A DNA stretch of 40,596 nucleotides from JBMNOI01 sp050942995 (GTDB lineage Bacteria; Chloroflexota; Anaerolineae; UBA1429), in the NCBI GenBank assembly GCA_050942995.1, contig JBMNOI010000014.1:1-40596 (forward strand), in the 5' to 3' direction. Positions 27,597 through 34,617 of this stretch are shown here, piece by piece. Position numbers and translations under genes: made by a program. The notes beneath the pieces are model-generated. The model was not told where the DNA came from. It made no database searches and saw only the letters and a program-made list of their open reading frames with translations. Within the stretch, counting starts at the first letter, position 1. Every line of letters begins with the position of its first letter.

Positions 27597-28943
27597 ATGA
27601 CCAGACGAATTCTTGGCATTATACTGCTCGGATGGCTCCTTCTCAGCCTGTTTGCCGGCCCGGTAGGCGCCCAACAGACGGGGAGCGGCCCCATCATCGT
27701 GCTGGAGGTTCGTGGAGTCATCAATCCCCTCACCACCCAGTATCTGACCCGTACCCTCGGGTTGGCGCAGCAGCGCGATGCGCGGCTGGTTGTCATATCG
27801 ATCGATACCCCCGGTGGTCTGGAAACCGCTATGCGCGAGATGAGTCAGCTTTTGCTCAACTCGCCCATTCCCACGGTTGTCTATGTCGAACCCGCCGGCG
27901 CGCGCGCCACATCGGCCGGATTGTTCATCACCCTTTCGGGGCACGTGGCCGCTATGGCGCCGGCCACCCACATCGGCGCCGCCCATCCTGTGCCGCTGGG
28001 CGCCGATATCGACGAGGTGATGGATGAAAAGGCCACCAGCGATGCCGCCGCTCTGGTGCGCAGCATTGCCGCCGTCCGAGACCGCAACACCGAGTGGCCC
28101 GAACGCGCCGTACGCGAGAACCTCTCACTGACCGCGCAGGAGGCCCTGGAGGAAAACGTCATCGACCTCGTCGCCGAGAATCTGGATGCTCTGCTGGCCC
28201 AACTGGACGGCCGCAGCGTGACCACCGAGCGAGGCCCGGTCACCATCCAGACGGCGGGGGCCGTGATCGAGCGTCACCCGATGAACCTGGCCGAGCGCCT
28301 GATGCACGTCATCACCGAGCCAAACATCGCCTATCTGCTGCTCTCGCTGGGCACGCTCTTTCTGCTGGCCGAGCTGACCGAGCCCGGCCTGGGCTTGCCC
28401 GGTATCGCCAGCGCCGTATCGTTTATCATCGCCTTCCTGGCGCTGGGCAGCCTGCCGGTCAACTGGGCCGGCATCGCCCTGCTGGCCGTAGCCGTCGTCT
28501 TTTTCGCCGTGGGAATATTTACCGACACGGAGGCCATTGTGAGTGTCGCCGGATTGGTGCCCTTTGTTCTGGGGTCGCTGCTGCTGTTCTCTCCGTTCAC
28601 ATCCATTTCGCCGGCCATGCCCGACCTGAGCGTCAGTCCCTGGCTGATCGGTACGATGGCCGCGGCGATTCTGGGATTCACGTTTCTCGTGTTGCGGGCC
28701 GTTCTAAAGGCCGTCCGTCTGCCACCGCAGACAGGCGCCGAGCGGCTGGTGGGCGCGCAGGGAACGGCCAGAAGCGATCTGGCCCCTGATGGACAGGTCC
28801 GTGTCAATCTTGAGGATTGGAGCGCCGTATCCGTTTCACGGCCGATCAAAGCCGGCGAGGCCGTCCGGGTTATCGGCATTGCCGGAGTTCGGTTGCAGGT
28901 TGTACCCGTCGAGCCAGAGGAACCCGCGCAAGGAGGTTCGTGA
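27597..28943 (+). CDS. NfeD-family membrane serine protease (ClpP class)
   Basis: This 448-residue, full-length NfeD protein has a signal peptide (about 1-25) and an extracytoplasmic ClpP-like protease domain (about 30-200). Four hydrophobic segments lie between about 240 and 385, and a C-terminal OB-fold NfeD domain starts near GAERLVGAQGTA. The nucleophile is expected at Ser106 in ARATSAGLF and the general base at Lys145 in MDEKATSDAA, the same Ser-Lys dyad spacing as in archaeal PH1510. Such proteases cleave stomatin-like partners, and the next gene encodes one with a 1-nt overlap (TGATG). The ATG has GGGAGG 4 nt upstream. Confidence 0.93.
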   Translation: MTRRILGIILLGWLLLSLFAGPVGAQQTGSGPIIVLEVRGVINPLTTQYLTRTLGLAQQRDARLVVISIDTPGGLETAMREMSQLLLNSPIPTVVYVEPAGARATSAGLFITLSGHVAAMAPATHIGAAHPVPLGADIDEVMDEKATSDAAALVRSIAAVRDRNTEWPERAVRENLSLTAQEALEENVIDLVAENLDALLAQLDGRSVTTERGPVTIQTAGAVIERHPMNLAERLMHVITEPNIAYLLLSLGTLFLLAELTEPGLGLPGIASAVSFIIAFLALGSLPVNWAGIALLAVAVVFFAVGIFTDTEAIVSVAGLVPFVLGSLLLFSPFTSISPAMPDLSVSPWLIGTMAAAILGFTFLVLRAVLKAVRLPPQTGAERLVGAQGTARSDLAPDGQVRVNLEDWSAVSVSRPIKAGEAVRVIGIAGVRLQVVPVEPEEPAQGGS

Positions 28944-29854
28944 TGGAAACGTTGATCATTCTCGCCATCTTTATTCTGTTTGGTCTGATCATTCTGTCGA
29001 TGACCGTCCGCATCGTGCCCGAATACCGGCGGCTGGTGGTCTTTCGATTGGGGCGCAGCCTGGGCGCCCGTGGCCCCGGTCTCGTGCTGCTGATCCCCTT
29101 TGTCGATTCGGCCATCTCCGTGGACTTGCGAGAGGCCTTTTTTGATGTGCCGCCGCAAACCTGCATCACGGCCGATAACGCCTCGGTGTCTATCGACTTT
29201 CTCGTATACGACAAGGTCATCGACCCGGTGCGCAGCGTACTGGAGGTCGAGGACTTTACCGGGGCCGCCCGAGGACTGGCCATTACGGCGTTGCGCGCTG
29301 TGGTGGGCGCGATGGATCTGGACGACGTGCTCTCCAAGCGAGATGAGATCAACCACATCCTCCATGAAAAGCTGGATGAGGTCACCGATCGCTGGGGCAT
29401 CCGGGTCACCGCCGTGGAGATCCGCGAGGTTGTGCCGCCGCGGGCTATCGAAGAGGCCATGACCCGCCAGATGGCGGCCGAGCGAGATCGCCGCGCCACG
29501 GTGACCGAGGCCGAGGGCCATCGCGAAGCGGCCATTCGCCGCGCCGAGGGTGAGAAGCAGGCCACCGTTCTGCGGGCTCAGGGTAATCGCGAGGCGGTCA
29601 TTCTGCAGGCCGAGGCCGAGCGTCAGGCGGCCATCCTGCAGGCCGAGGGAAGAGCATTGGGTCTGGCCGAGATCTACAAAGTGGCCCAGGATATCGACAG
29701 CAAGACCCTGACGCTGCAATACTTTGAAGCGCTGCGGGCGCTGGGCGAGAGTGCGTCGACCAAGTTTGTCATCCCCACCGAGTTCGTCGGCTTTGCCCGC
29801 TCGCTGGCCACGCATGCCGGTGAGGCGATGAATGTGCCGCCTATGGAGCGCTAG
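28943..29854 (+). CDS. Stomatin/SPFH-domain membrane protein
   Basis: This 303-residue slipin-type protein has one N-terminal membrane helix (about 3-22) and an SPFH domain with RIVPEYRRLVVFRLGRSL and PPQTCITADNASVSID. A long Ala/Glu-rich coiled coil (about 175-240) made of REAAIRRAEGEKQA-like units follows. It forms membrane-associated oligomers that organise microdomains and is the likely substrate or partner of the NfeD protease encoded just upstream. AAGGAGG lies 6 nt before the ATG, whose first base is the last base of the protease stop. Confidence 0.95.
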   Translation: METLIILAIFILFGLIILSMTVRIVPEYRRLVVFRLGRSLGARGPGLVLLIPFVDSAISVDLREAFFDVPPQTCITADNASVSIDFLVYDKVIDPVRSVLEVEDFTGAARGLAITALRAVVGAMDLDDVLSKRDEINHILHEKLDEVTDRWGIRVTAVEIREVVPPRAIEEAMTRQMAAERDRRATVTEAEGHREAAIRRAEGEKQATVLRAQGNREAVILQAEAERQAAILQAEGRALGLAEIYKVAQDIDSKTLTLQYFEALRALGESASTKFVIPTEFVGFARSLATHAGEAMNVPPMER

Positions 29855-29900
29855 CCGAGCCACGCTCTGCCGACGATCGATATAGATAAGATTCGTTCGC

Positions 29901-29943
29901 TACCCTCTCGATGCCGGACATACCCGCCGGCATCGAGAGGGTA
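29901..29943. repeat. 17-bp perfect inverted repeat downstream of the SPFH gene
   Basis: TACCCTCTCGATGCCGG (29901-29917) and its exact complement (29927-29943) are separated by 9 nt. It starts 46 nt past the SPFH stop. No T-run follows, so it is either a factor-assisted terminator, a 3' stability element or a repeat. Confidence 0.75.
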
Positions 29944-29979
29944 ACATTATCCCCGGTTTTACCCCTCTGCAAAAGACCC

Positions 29980-30050
29980 ACTTCCGAAGGGGGCGAATGC
30001 AACTCGCGGCTTTCGTGATCCGTTCGCTCCTGAGACCTTCGGAAGGTGAT
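29980..30050 (-). repeat. Dispersed repeat, copy A
   Basis: Read on the minus strand this aligns with copy B at 33520-33600. Shared blocks are CCTTCCGAAGG, CAGGAG-N-GAACGG-N-TCACGA and TTGCATTCGCCCC followed by TTCGGAAG. The ends are inverted, so the unit can fold on itself like a small non-autonomous palindromic element. Confidence 0.7.
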
Positions 30051-30246
30051 ACCGGACAATGACGTAGCCTGTCATCCCCTTGCCCTTGACCATCCTGGCT
30101 GCGTCGCGCTGGCCATCTGTACGGGGAGAGAACTACCAACCCGCCCAACCACCGGTCTCACCCTTCGGCCGATTCATCGCAACGCCTCCTGAGGTATGCT
30201 GTAGACAGATATCGGCACAGCATTCTGCGCCATAAAAGGAGGCGTG

Positions 30247-30726
30247 ATGAATAGATCTTCCTGGTTATGGATGTGGATCCTGTTTTGTGTGTTGGCCGTC
30301 ATGATCGGCTGCAATATCACCCGCAACACAATGCCGGCCCATCCGGATCGACTGGTTACCTTTTATGCGATCCCGAGTATCCGGGATGATCGGGTCGTCA
30401 TCGCCCTCGGCATCCATAACGGCGGCACCCATCCCCTGTCCGATGATCTCGTCGCCACGTGGGAGCTTGCAGATCCGCAGGGAAAAAAGCGCAACGGCGG
30501 CTGGCTACGCAACATCCCCGCGCTGCCGGGCCCCGGAGAAGAGGTGCTCGTCGGACAATGGAGCGGAGAATTAGAGCCGGGCATCTACACGCTAACATGG
30601 GGTGCCCCATCCTACGGCTCTACGGTCGATCGCTTCGAGATCGTTCAGGAGGCGGGGGGCCTGCGAATCGGTGAGCAGGAGAGCCGTATCAGCCCCCGGT
30701 ACCCGCTTGAACGGCGCCGGCACTAG
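30247..30726 (+). CDS. Small hypothetical lipoprotein
   Basis: This 159-residue protein has a Type II signal: MNRSSWLWMW, a hydrophobic run and lipobox VMIGC with Cys22. The mature part (YAIPSIRDDRVVIALGIHNGG ... WSGELEPGIYTLTWGAPSYG) has the alternating pattern of a single beta-sandwich domain, but I recognise no family. AAAGGAGG (about 30235-30242) lies 4 nt before ATG 30247; a GTG immediately upstream is a less likely start. It stands alone between repeat copy A and the nfnB terminator. Confidence 0.7.
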   Translation: MNRSSWLWMWILFCVLAVMIGCNITRNTMPAHPDRLVTFYAIPSIRDDRVVIALGIHNGGTHPLSDDLVATWELADPQGKKRNGGWLRNIPALPGPGEEVLVGQWSGELEPGIYTLTWGAPSYGSTVDRFEIVQEAGGLRIGEQESRISPRYPLERRRH

Positions 30727-30802
30727 ACCGGAAGCAGATTCTCCCGATAATCCGGCCGCATCGAGCGCAAAACAAGTTATCCGCCTCACCGGGCGGTTCA
30801 CA

Positions 30803-30834
30803 TATAAAGGGGCGGCCCTTCGAGGGACCGCCCC
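30803..30834 (-). terminator. Intrinsic terminator of the nfnAB operon
   Basis: On the minus strand GGGGCGGTCCC and AGGGCCGCCCC (arms within 30809-30834) form a long GC stem with a short loop, followed by TTTATA (30808-30803). It lies 27 nt past the nfnB stop. The plus strand can form the same stem and may also stop the lipoprotein transcript. Confidence 0.75.
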
Positions 30835-30860
30835 ATCTCTTATCCTCCGTACCCAAACGA

Positions 30861-32297
30861 TCAGCCGGCTGACTCGTCAGGCTCGGGCCACCAGCTCTCC
30901 TTGTCGGGATCCTGCAGGTAGCGATCGATATCGTTGGCGGCCACCCGCCCCGCGCCCATGGCGCTGATGACGGTCGCAGCGCCGGTGACAATATCGCCCC
31001 CCGACCATACCCGTTCCATGCGCGTACGGCCCGTGTTGCGGTCGGCGATTACCGTCCCCGCCGGATCACGCTCCAGGTTATCGGCGTCCATAAACACCAG
31101 CGGGTTGGGGCGCGTGCCCAGGGCCATCACCACCGTATCCACTTCCATATTGAATTCAGAGCCCTCGATGGGGATAGGCCGACGGCGGCCGCTGGCATCG
31201 GGTTCGCCCAGTTCCATGCGAATGCAGCGCATCCCCGTGACCCAACCCTGCTCGTTGCCATGGATCTCGATGGGGTTGGTGAGAAAGTCAAAGATGATGC
31301 CCTCTTCCTCGGCGTGATGCACCTCTTCAGCCCGCGCCGGCACCTCGTCGCGTGAACGGCGATAGACGATGTGGACCTCCTCGGCGCCCAGGCGCAGTGA
31401 GGAGCGCGCCGCATCCATGGCCACGTTTCCGGCGCCCACCACAGCGACCCGCCGCCCCACATTGACGGGCGTATCCCACTGGGGGAAAAGATAGGCCTTC
31501 ATCAGGTTGACCCGCGTGAGCAACTCGTTGGCCGAGTAGACACCGTTCAGGTTCTCGCCCGGAATGTTCATCATGATCGGCAGACCGGCGCCGGTACCCA
31601 GGAACACGGCGTCATAGTTTTCCAGCAATTCGCCCAGAGTAAACAGCTTGCCCACGACGACATTGGTGCGGATCACCACGCCCAGGCTCTCCAGATAACG
31701 CACCTCAGCGGCGACGACATCCTTGGGCAGACGAAACTCGGGGATGCCGTACATCAACACGCCGCCGGGCAAATGTAACGCCTCCAGAATCTCGACCGAA
31801 TACCCCTTTTTCGCCAGATCGCCCGCCGCCGTAAGTCCGGCGGGACCGGACCCGATGATGACGACCCGCTTGCCGTTAGGCCGGGCCGGCTCTGGCTCGC
31901 GCACCCCCATCTCGAGTTCCCAATCGGCGACAAAGCGCTCCAGCCGGCCGATGGCCACCGGCTCACCACGCCGCCCCAGCACACACAGCTGCTCACACTG
32001 GGTTTCCTGCGGACACACCCGGCCACAGATCGCCGGAAGGCTATTCTTATCCTTCAAATACTCCACAGCCGCCCACATATCCTCTTCGCGCAGCGCTTTG
32101 ATGAATTCGGGAATACGCACCTGCACGGGGCACCCGGTCACACACATGGGCCGGCGACATTGAATGCATCGGTTGGCCTCGGCGATGGCCATTTCGCGGG
32201 TATACCCCAGCGCGACCTCGTTGAAATTACGTCGCCGTTCCTCTGGATCCTGCGTGGGCATCTCCTGGCGGGGGGTATCGTTTCTTCGACTGGCCAT
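30861..32297 (-). CDS. nfnB: NfnB-type large subunit of NADH-dependent ferredoxin:NADP+ oxidoreductase (GltD-like)
   Basis: This 478-residue flavoprotein has an N-terminal Fe-S domain with cysteine clusters in RCIQCRRPMCVTGCPVQVR and CGRVCPQETQCEQLC. An FAD-binding motif (VVIIGSGPAGLTAAGDLAKKG) and a second Rossmann fold (VAVVGAGNVAMDAARSSLRL) follow. Alone it would be called glutamate synthase small subunit. The partner upstream is an NfnA/SudB-type protein and no large glutamate synthase subunit is present, so NfnB, which bifurcates electrons between ferredoxin, NAD and NADP, fits better. A sulfide dehydrogenase activity is an alternative. Its ATG is 3 nt after the nfnA stop and its ribosome site lies in nfnA. 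Confidence 0.88.
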   Translation of the reverse strand: MASRRNDTPRQEMPTQDPEERRRNFNEVALGYTREMAIAEANRCIQCRRPMCVTGCPVQVRIPEFIKALREEDMWAAVEYLKDKNSLPAICGRVCPQETQCEQLCVLGRRGEPVAIGRLERFVADWELEMGVREPEPARPNGKRVVIIGSGPAGLTAAGDLAKKGYSVEILEALHLPGGVLMYGIPEFRLPKDVVAAEVRYLESLGVVIRTNVVVGKLFTLGELLENYDAVFLGTGAGLPIMMNIPGENLNGVYSANELLTRVNLMKAYLFPQWDTPVNVGRRVAVVGAGNVAMDAARSSLRLGAEEVHIVYRRSRDEVPARAEEVHHAEEEGIIFDFLTNPIEIHGNEQGWVTGMRCIRMELGEPDASGRRRPIPIEGSEFNMEVDTVVMALGTRPNPLVFMDADNLERDPAGTVIADRNTGRTRMERVWSGGDIVTGAATVISAMGAGRVAANDIDRYLQDPDKESWWPEPDESAG

Positions 32298-32300
32298 GGG

Positions 32301-33146
32301 TTATCGCTCTCCTGCAGCCTGATCGACGGTGTCATTCATATCCAATGATGACTTTTCCTGATCCTGATAAATACGCTGCCGTGACAGCAGCAAATCCCAA
32401 TCTACCTGGTGGGCGTCGAATTCGGGGCCGTCCACACAGGCAAAGCGCGTACGCCCACCCACCGACACACGGCAGGCGCCGCACATGCCGGTACCGTCTA
32501 CCATGATCGAGTTCAGGCTGGCGAACGTTTTGACACCGTAGGGCTCGGTAGTGAGCGACACAAACTTCATCATAATCGCCGGGCCGATGGCCCATACCGC
32601 GTTGATCTCGCGCCCCTCATCCAGCATCTCTTTGAGCGGAACCGTTACCAGGGCCTTGCGTCCATAGCTGCCGTCATCGGTAACCACGATCAATTCATCG
32701 GTCACGCTGCGCATCTCATCTTCCCAGAAGAGAAGATCGTGGTTGCGCGCACCGATAATGGCGATAACATGATTGCCCGCTTCTCGCAGGGAGCGACAGA
32801 TGGGGTAGATAGGGGCCACACCCAGACCGCCGCCTACCAGCACCACGGTACCGTGGGGCTCGATATCGGTGGGGCGCCCCAGCGGCCCGGTAAAGCTGGC
32901 CAGGCTATCGCCGACATCCAGGGTACCCAGAAGGCGGGTGGATTTGCCGATCTCTTGCACCACGAGGGTAATGGTGCCTTTCTCCCGGTCAAAGTCGGCG
33001 ATCGTCAGCGGAACGCGCTCGCCCTCTTCAACCACTCGTATAATGACGAATTGCCCGGCCTTGGCCTTGCGGGCCACATCCGGAGCCTCGATGACATACT
33101 GCTTGGTCACCGGCGTCAGAGTCTTTTTCTCAACGATCCGATACAC
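32301..33146 (-). CDS. nfnA: NfnA-type small subunit (FAD, [2Fe-2S]; SudB-like)
   Basis: This 281-residue ferredoxin-NADP reductase-type protein has the FAD site (GERVPLTIADFD) and the nucleotide site (VVLVGGGLGVAPIYPICRSL). A C-terminal [2Fe-2S] ligand cluster is in GTGMCGACRVSVGG plus RFACVDGPEFD. Length and domain order match Thermotoga NfnA. The GTG at 33144-33146 is chosen because AGGAGG lies about 8 nt upstream and the family sequence starts there. It is followed at once by nfnB. A near-consensus promoter lies about 300 nt upstream, so the message carries a long structured leader. Confidence 0.9.
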   Translation of the reverse strand: MYRIVEKKTLTPVTKQYVIEAPDVARKAKAGQFVIIRVVEEGERVPLTIADFDREKGTITLVVQEIGKSTRLLGTLDVGDSLASFTGPLGRPTDIEPHGTVVLVGGGLGVAPIYPICRSLREAGNHVIAIIGARNHDLLFWEDEMRSVTDELIVVTDDGSYGRKALVTVPLKEMLDEGREINAVWAIGPAIMMKFVSLTTEPYGVKTFASLNSIMVDGTGMCGACRVSVGGRTRFACVDGPEFDAHQVDWDLLLSRQRIYQDQEKSSLDMNDTVDQAAGER

Positions 33147-33450
33147 GGCAACGGCCTCCTTGGCAGAATGAGAGTGCGTCGTTATGTCCAGATCATCTCT
33201 CGGAAGTAGTGTGCTCCACACGTGTCACTGCATCGAACACAGCCTGAGGGCTACCAGCGTATGGCCGGTATGCACCACACCTGAAAGATGGTCGCTTTGA
33301 ACGACTCTTTGCTCCACCTCTCCTGAGCACCGTTGCCGTAAGACCTGATGGATGCAAATGCCGCAACGGCGCGGCACGATCGTCCTGCGATATCGAAGAA
33401 GCAACGACGCGCCGGTCTGCGTCGTCGCAAAACAATACAAACCTCCCCTC
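33147..33450 (-). promoter_or_regulatory. Long, hairpin-rich 5' leader of nfnAB
   Basis: From the predicted start near 33444 to the nfnA GTG there are about 300 untranslated bases. Visible stems are at 33401-33428 (10 bp, one G-U), 33359-33376 (6 bp) and 33252-33270 (7 bp, one G-U). No known riboswitch motif was recognised. A TTG-started frame at 33440-33225 has its start only 1 nt from a GGGGAGG site and gives no recognisable protein. Confidence 0.4.
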
Positions 33451-33478
33451 AGTATAGCCTAACGCATCAATATGTCAA
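33451..33478 (-). promoter_or_regulatory. nfnAB promoter
   Basis: On the minus strand a perfect -35 TTGACA (33478-33473), a 16-nt spacer and -10 TATACT (33456-33451). Repeat copy B begins about 20 bases upstream. Confidence 0.75.
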
Positions 33479-33496
33479 CGGACCCGGATCGACAAA

Positions 33497-33626
33497 GCAG
33501 GGCTGCGTTATGGTCCGATATCCCCTTCCGAAGGCCCCTGCCAGGAGAGAACGGTTCACGAGAAACACACACGGTTTGCATTCGCCCCTTCGGAAGGGGA
33601 TTGTTTTGCGACCTGTGCAGCCCTGC
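33497..33626 (+). repeat. Dispersed palindromic repeat, copy B (MITE-like)
   Basis: Outer arms GCAGGGCTGC (33497-33506) and GCAGCCCTGC (33617-33626) are perfectly inverted. Inside, CCCCTTCCGAAGG (33522-33534) is inverted with CCTTCGGAAGGGG (33587-33599). The core aligns with copy A (29980-30050, opposite strand) and its right end with copy C (18814-18844). It has no coding capacity. Confidence 0.75.
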
Positions 33627-33704
33627 GACAAATTAAAACAGCATGATGATATGGGCGACCGTTCAGAGAGCGGGCATTACACGCACGAAAAGCCTCCGGA
33701 AGGA

Positions 33705-33917
33705 TCAGCCCAGCTCCATCACCTGACGCACCAGGGCAATGACGGCCAGCCCCAATCGAAGCAAGCGGCTACTGTCTATCGACCCGGCCGACGCCGCCAC
33801 GACCCCCTCCGCAGAGAGGCGCGCCTGGGTGCGTCGCTGATAGAGCAGCCCTGCCATAGCCCCCAGGACGGCGCCCAACGCCGCTCCGCCCGCAATATAG
33901 TTGATGTTTTGTTTCAT
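33705..33917 (-). CDS. Small glycine-zipper membrane protein
   Basis: This 70-residue protein begins MKQNINYIAGGAALGAVLGA and has one Gly/Ala-rich membrane segment (about 7-25). A basic stretch (YQRRTQARL) and an amphipathic C-terminus follow. It resembles YtxH-like single-pass proteins in plan only. GGAGG lies 9 nt before the ATG, overlapping the end of the upstream gene (3-nt gap), so the two small genes form an operon. Function unknown. Confidence 0.6.
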   Translation of the reverse strand: MKQNINYIAGGAALGAVLGAMAGLLYQRRTQARLSAEGVVAASAGSIDSSRLLRLGLAVIALVRQVMELG

Positions 33918-33920
33918 CCC

Positions 33921-34223
33921 TTATCGCCTCCCCGGCAACATACGGCCCAATCCCCGCGCGGTAATGCGCACCCGTTCCGCCGCGGCATATCCGACGATAA
34001 AGGGCGCGCAAACAGACGCCATGATTCGTTCCACAATCTCGTGCAGGTTGCGCAGCCATGCCGTCGCCCGACGCAACGCCGGCCGCACTTTGGGAATGAA
34101 TCGACGTAACGCCTTTGTAACAAAATACAGTACCGCCAGCGGCACCGCAGCCAGTACCATCGACTCGAGCGCAAGCAAAATCAATGCCCAATCTCGGGCC
34201 GCAGCCAGCGCTTCAAACGGCAT
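33921..34223 (-). CDS. Small hypothetical membrane protein
   Basis: This 100-residue protein has a hydrophobic segment at about 12-36 (WALILLALESMVLAAVPLAV) and a strongly basic rest (RRFIPKVRPALRRATAW), so it is probably a single-pass protein with a positive cytoplasmic tail. The ATG at 34221-34223 has GGGAGG 8 nt upstream. It is followed after 3 nt by the glycine-zipper gene. I recognise no family. Confidence 0.6.
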   Translation of the reverse strand: MPFEALAAARDWALILLALESMVLAAVPLAVLYFVTKALRRFIPKVRPALRRATAWLRNLHEIVERIMASVCAPFIVGYAAAERVRITARGLGRMLPGRR

Positions 34224-34296
34224 ATGGAGCACCTCCCATCCATGCAAAATCGATCAACCGGCGGACACCTCTCGTTCGAGGCGTTCAGAACACGAA

Positions 34297-34587
34297 CTAG
34301 ATCAACTCGATTTCATAGTCCAGCAGGATCAGGTCAAACCGTCCACGCTCGACAAAGCGCACGACCCCTTCCAGCAGGCTGTGTACGCGCCCCGTCTCGT
34401 TGGATACGCAGACCACCGCCAGCGAAGCCAGTTGCCAGCTATCCAGATGATCGACCTCCGCCACCGAGACGTTGAACTCGTTCCGTATTCGCTGAATCAC
34501 CGAGCGCACCACCTGGCGCTTGTCTTTGAGAGAGCGGCTACTCGGGATTTGCAACTCGATCGTACACAATCCCACCACGGCGCTCAC
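34297..34587 (-). CDS. DUF503 (YlxP-like) protein
   Basis: This 96-residue protein matches the DUF503 pattern: VGLCTIELQIPSSRSLKDKR, then VVRSVIQRIRNEFNVSVAEV, then DSWQLASLAVVCVSN and a final helix. The family is often found beside rbfA and infB and is thought to act in ribosome or RNA metabolism, but it is poorly studied. The GTG start has only a weak AGGGGG site upstream. It lies 30 nt after the lpdA stop. Confidence 0.88.
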   Translation of the reverse strand: MSAVVGLCTIELQIPSSRSLKDKRQVVRSVIQRIRNEFNVSVAEVDHLDSWQLASLAVVCVSNETGRVHSLLEGVVRFVERGRFDLILLDYEIELI

Positions 34588-34617
34588 GTTGTAAGCCCCC
34601 TGACCTGCGTCCCGTGG

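Larger units (their letters stand above)
29855..30246. other. 390-base intergenic region with a long hairpin and repeat copy A
   Basis: No supportable gene. It contains the 17-bp hairpin at 29901-29943 and the dispersed repeat at 29980-30050. The remaining 200 bases before the lipoprotein gene show no clear promoter. Confidence 0.55.

Noticed and set aside
28331..29863. Minus-strand frame of 510 codons across the NfeD and SPFH genes
   Set aside because: Antisense shadow; the repeated LTLGLQNDRL-like units only mirror the SPFH coiled coil.
30861..32297. Glutamate synthase small subunit (GltD)
   Set aside because: No large subunit nearby and a tight pairing with an NfnA-type gene favour NfnB.
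33193..33440. Small open frames in the nfnA leader
   Set aside because: Starts are badly spaced from the GGGGAGG site and the products resemble no protein; the region is better read as an RNA leader.
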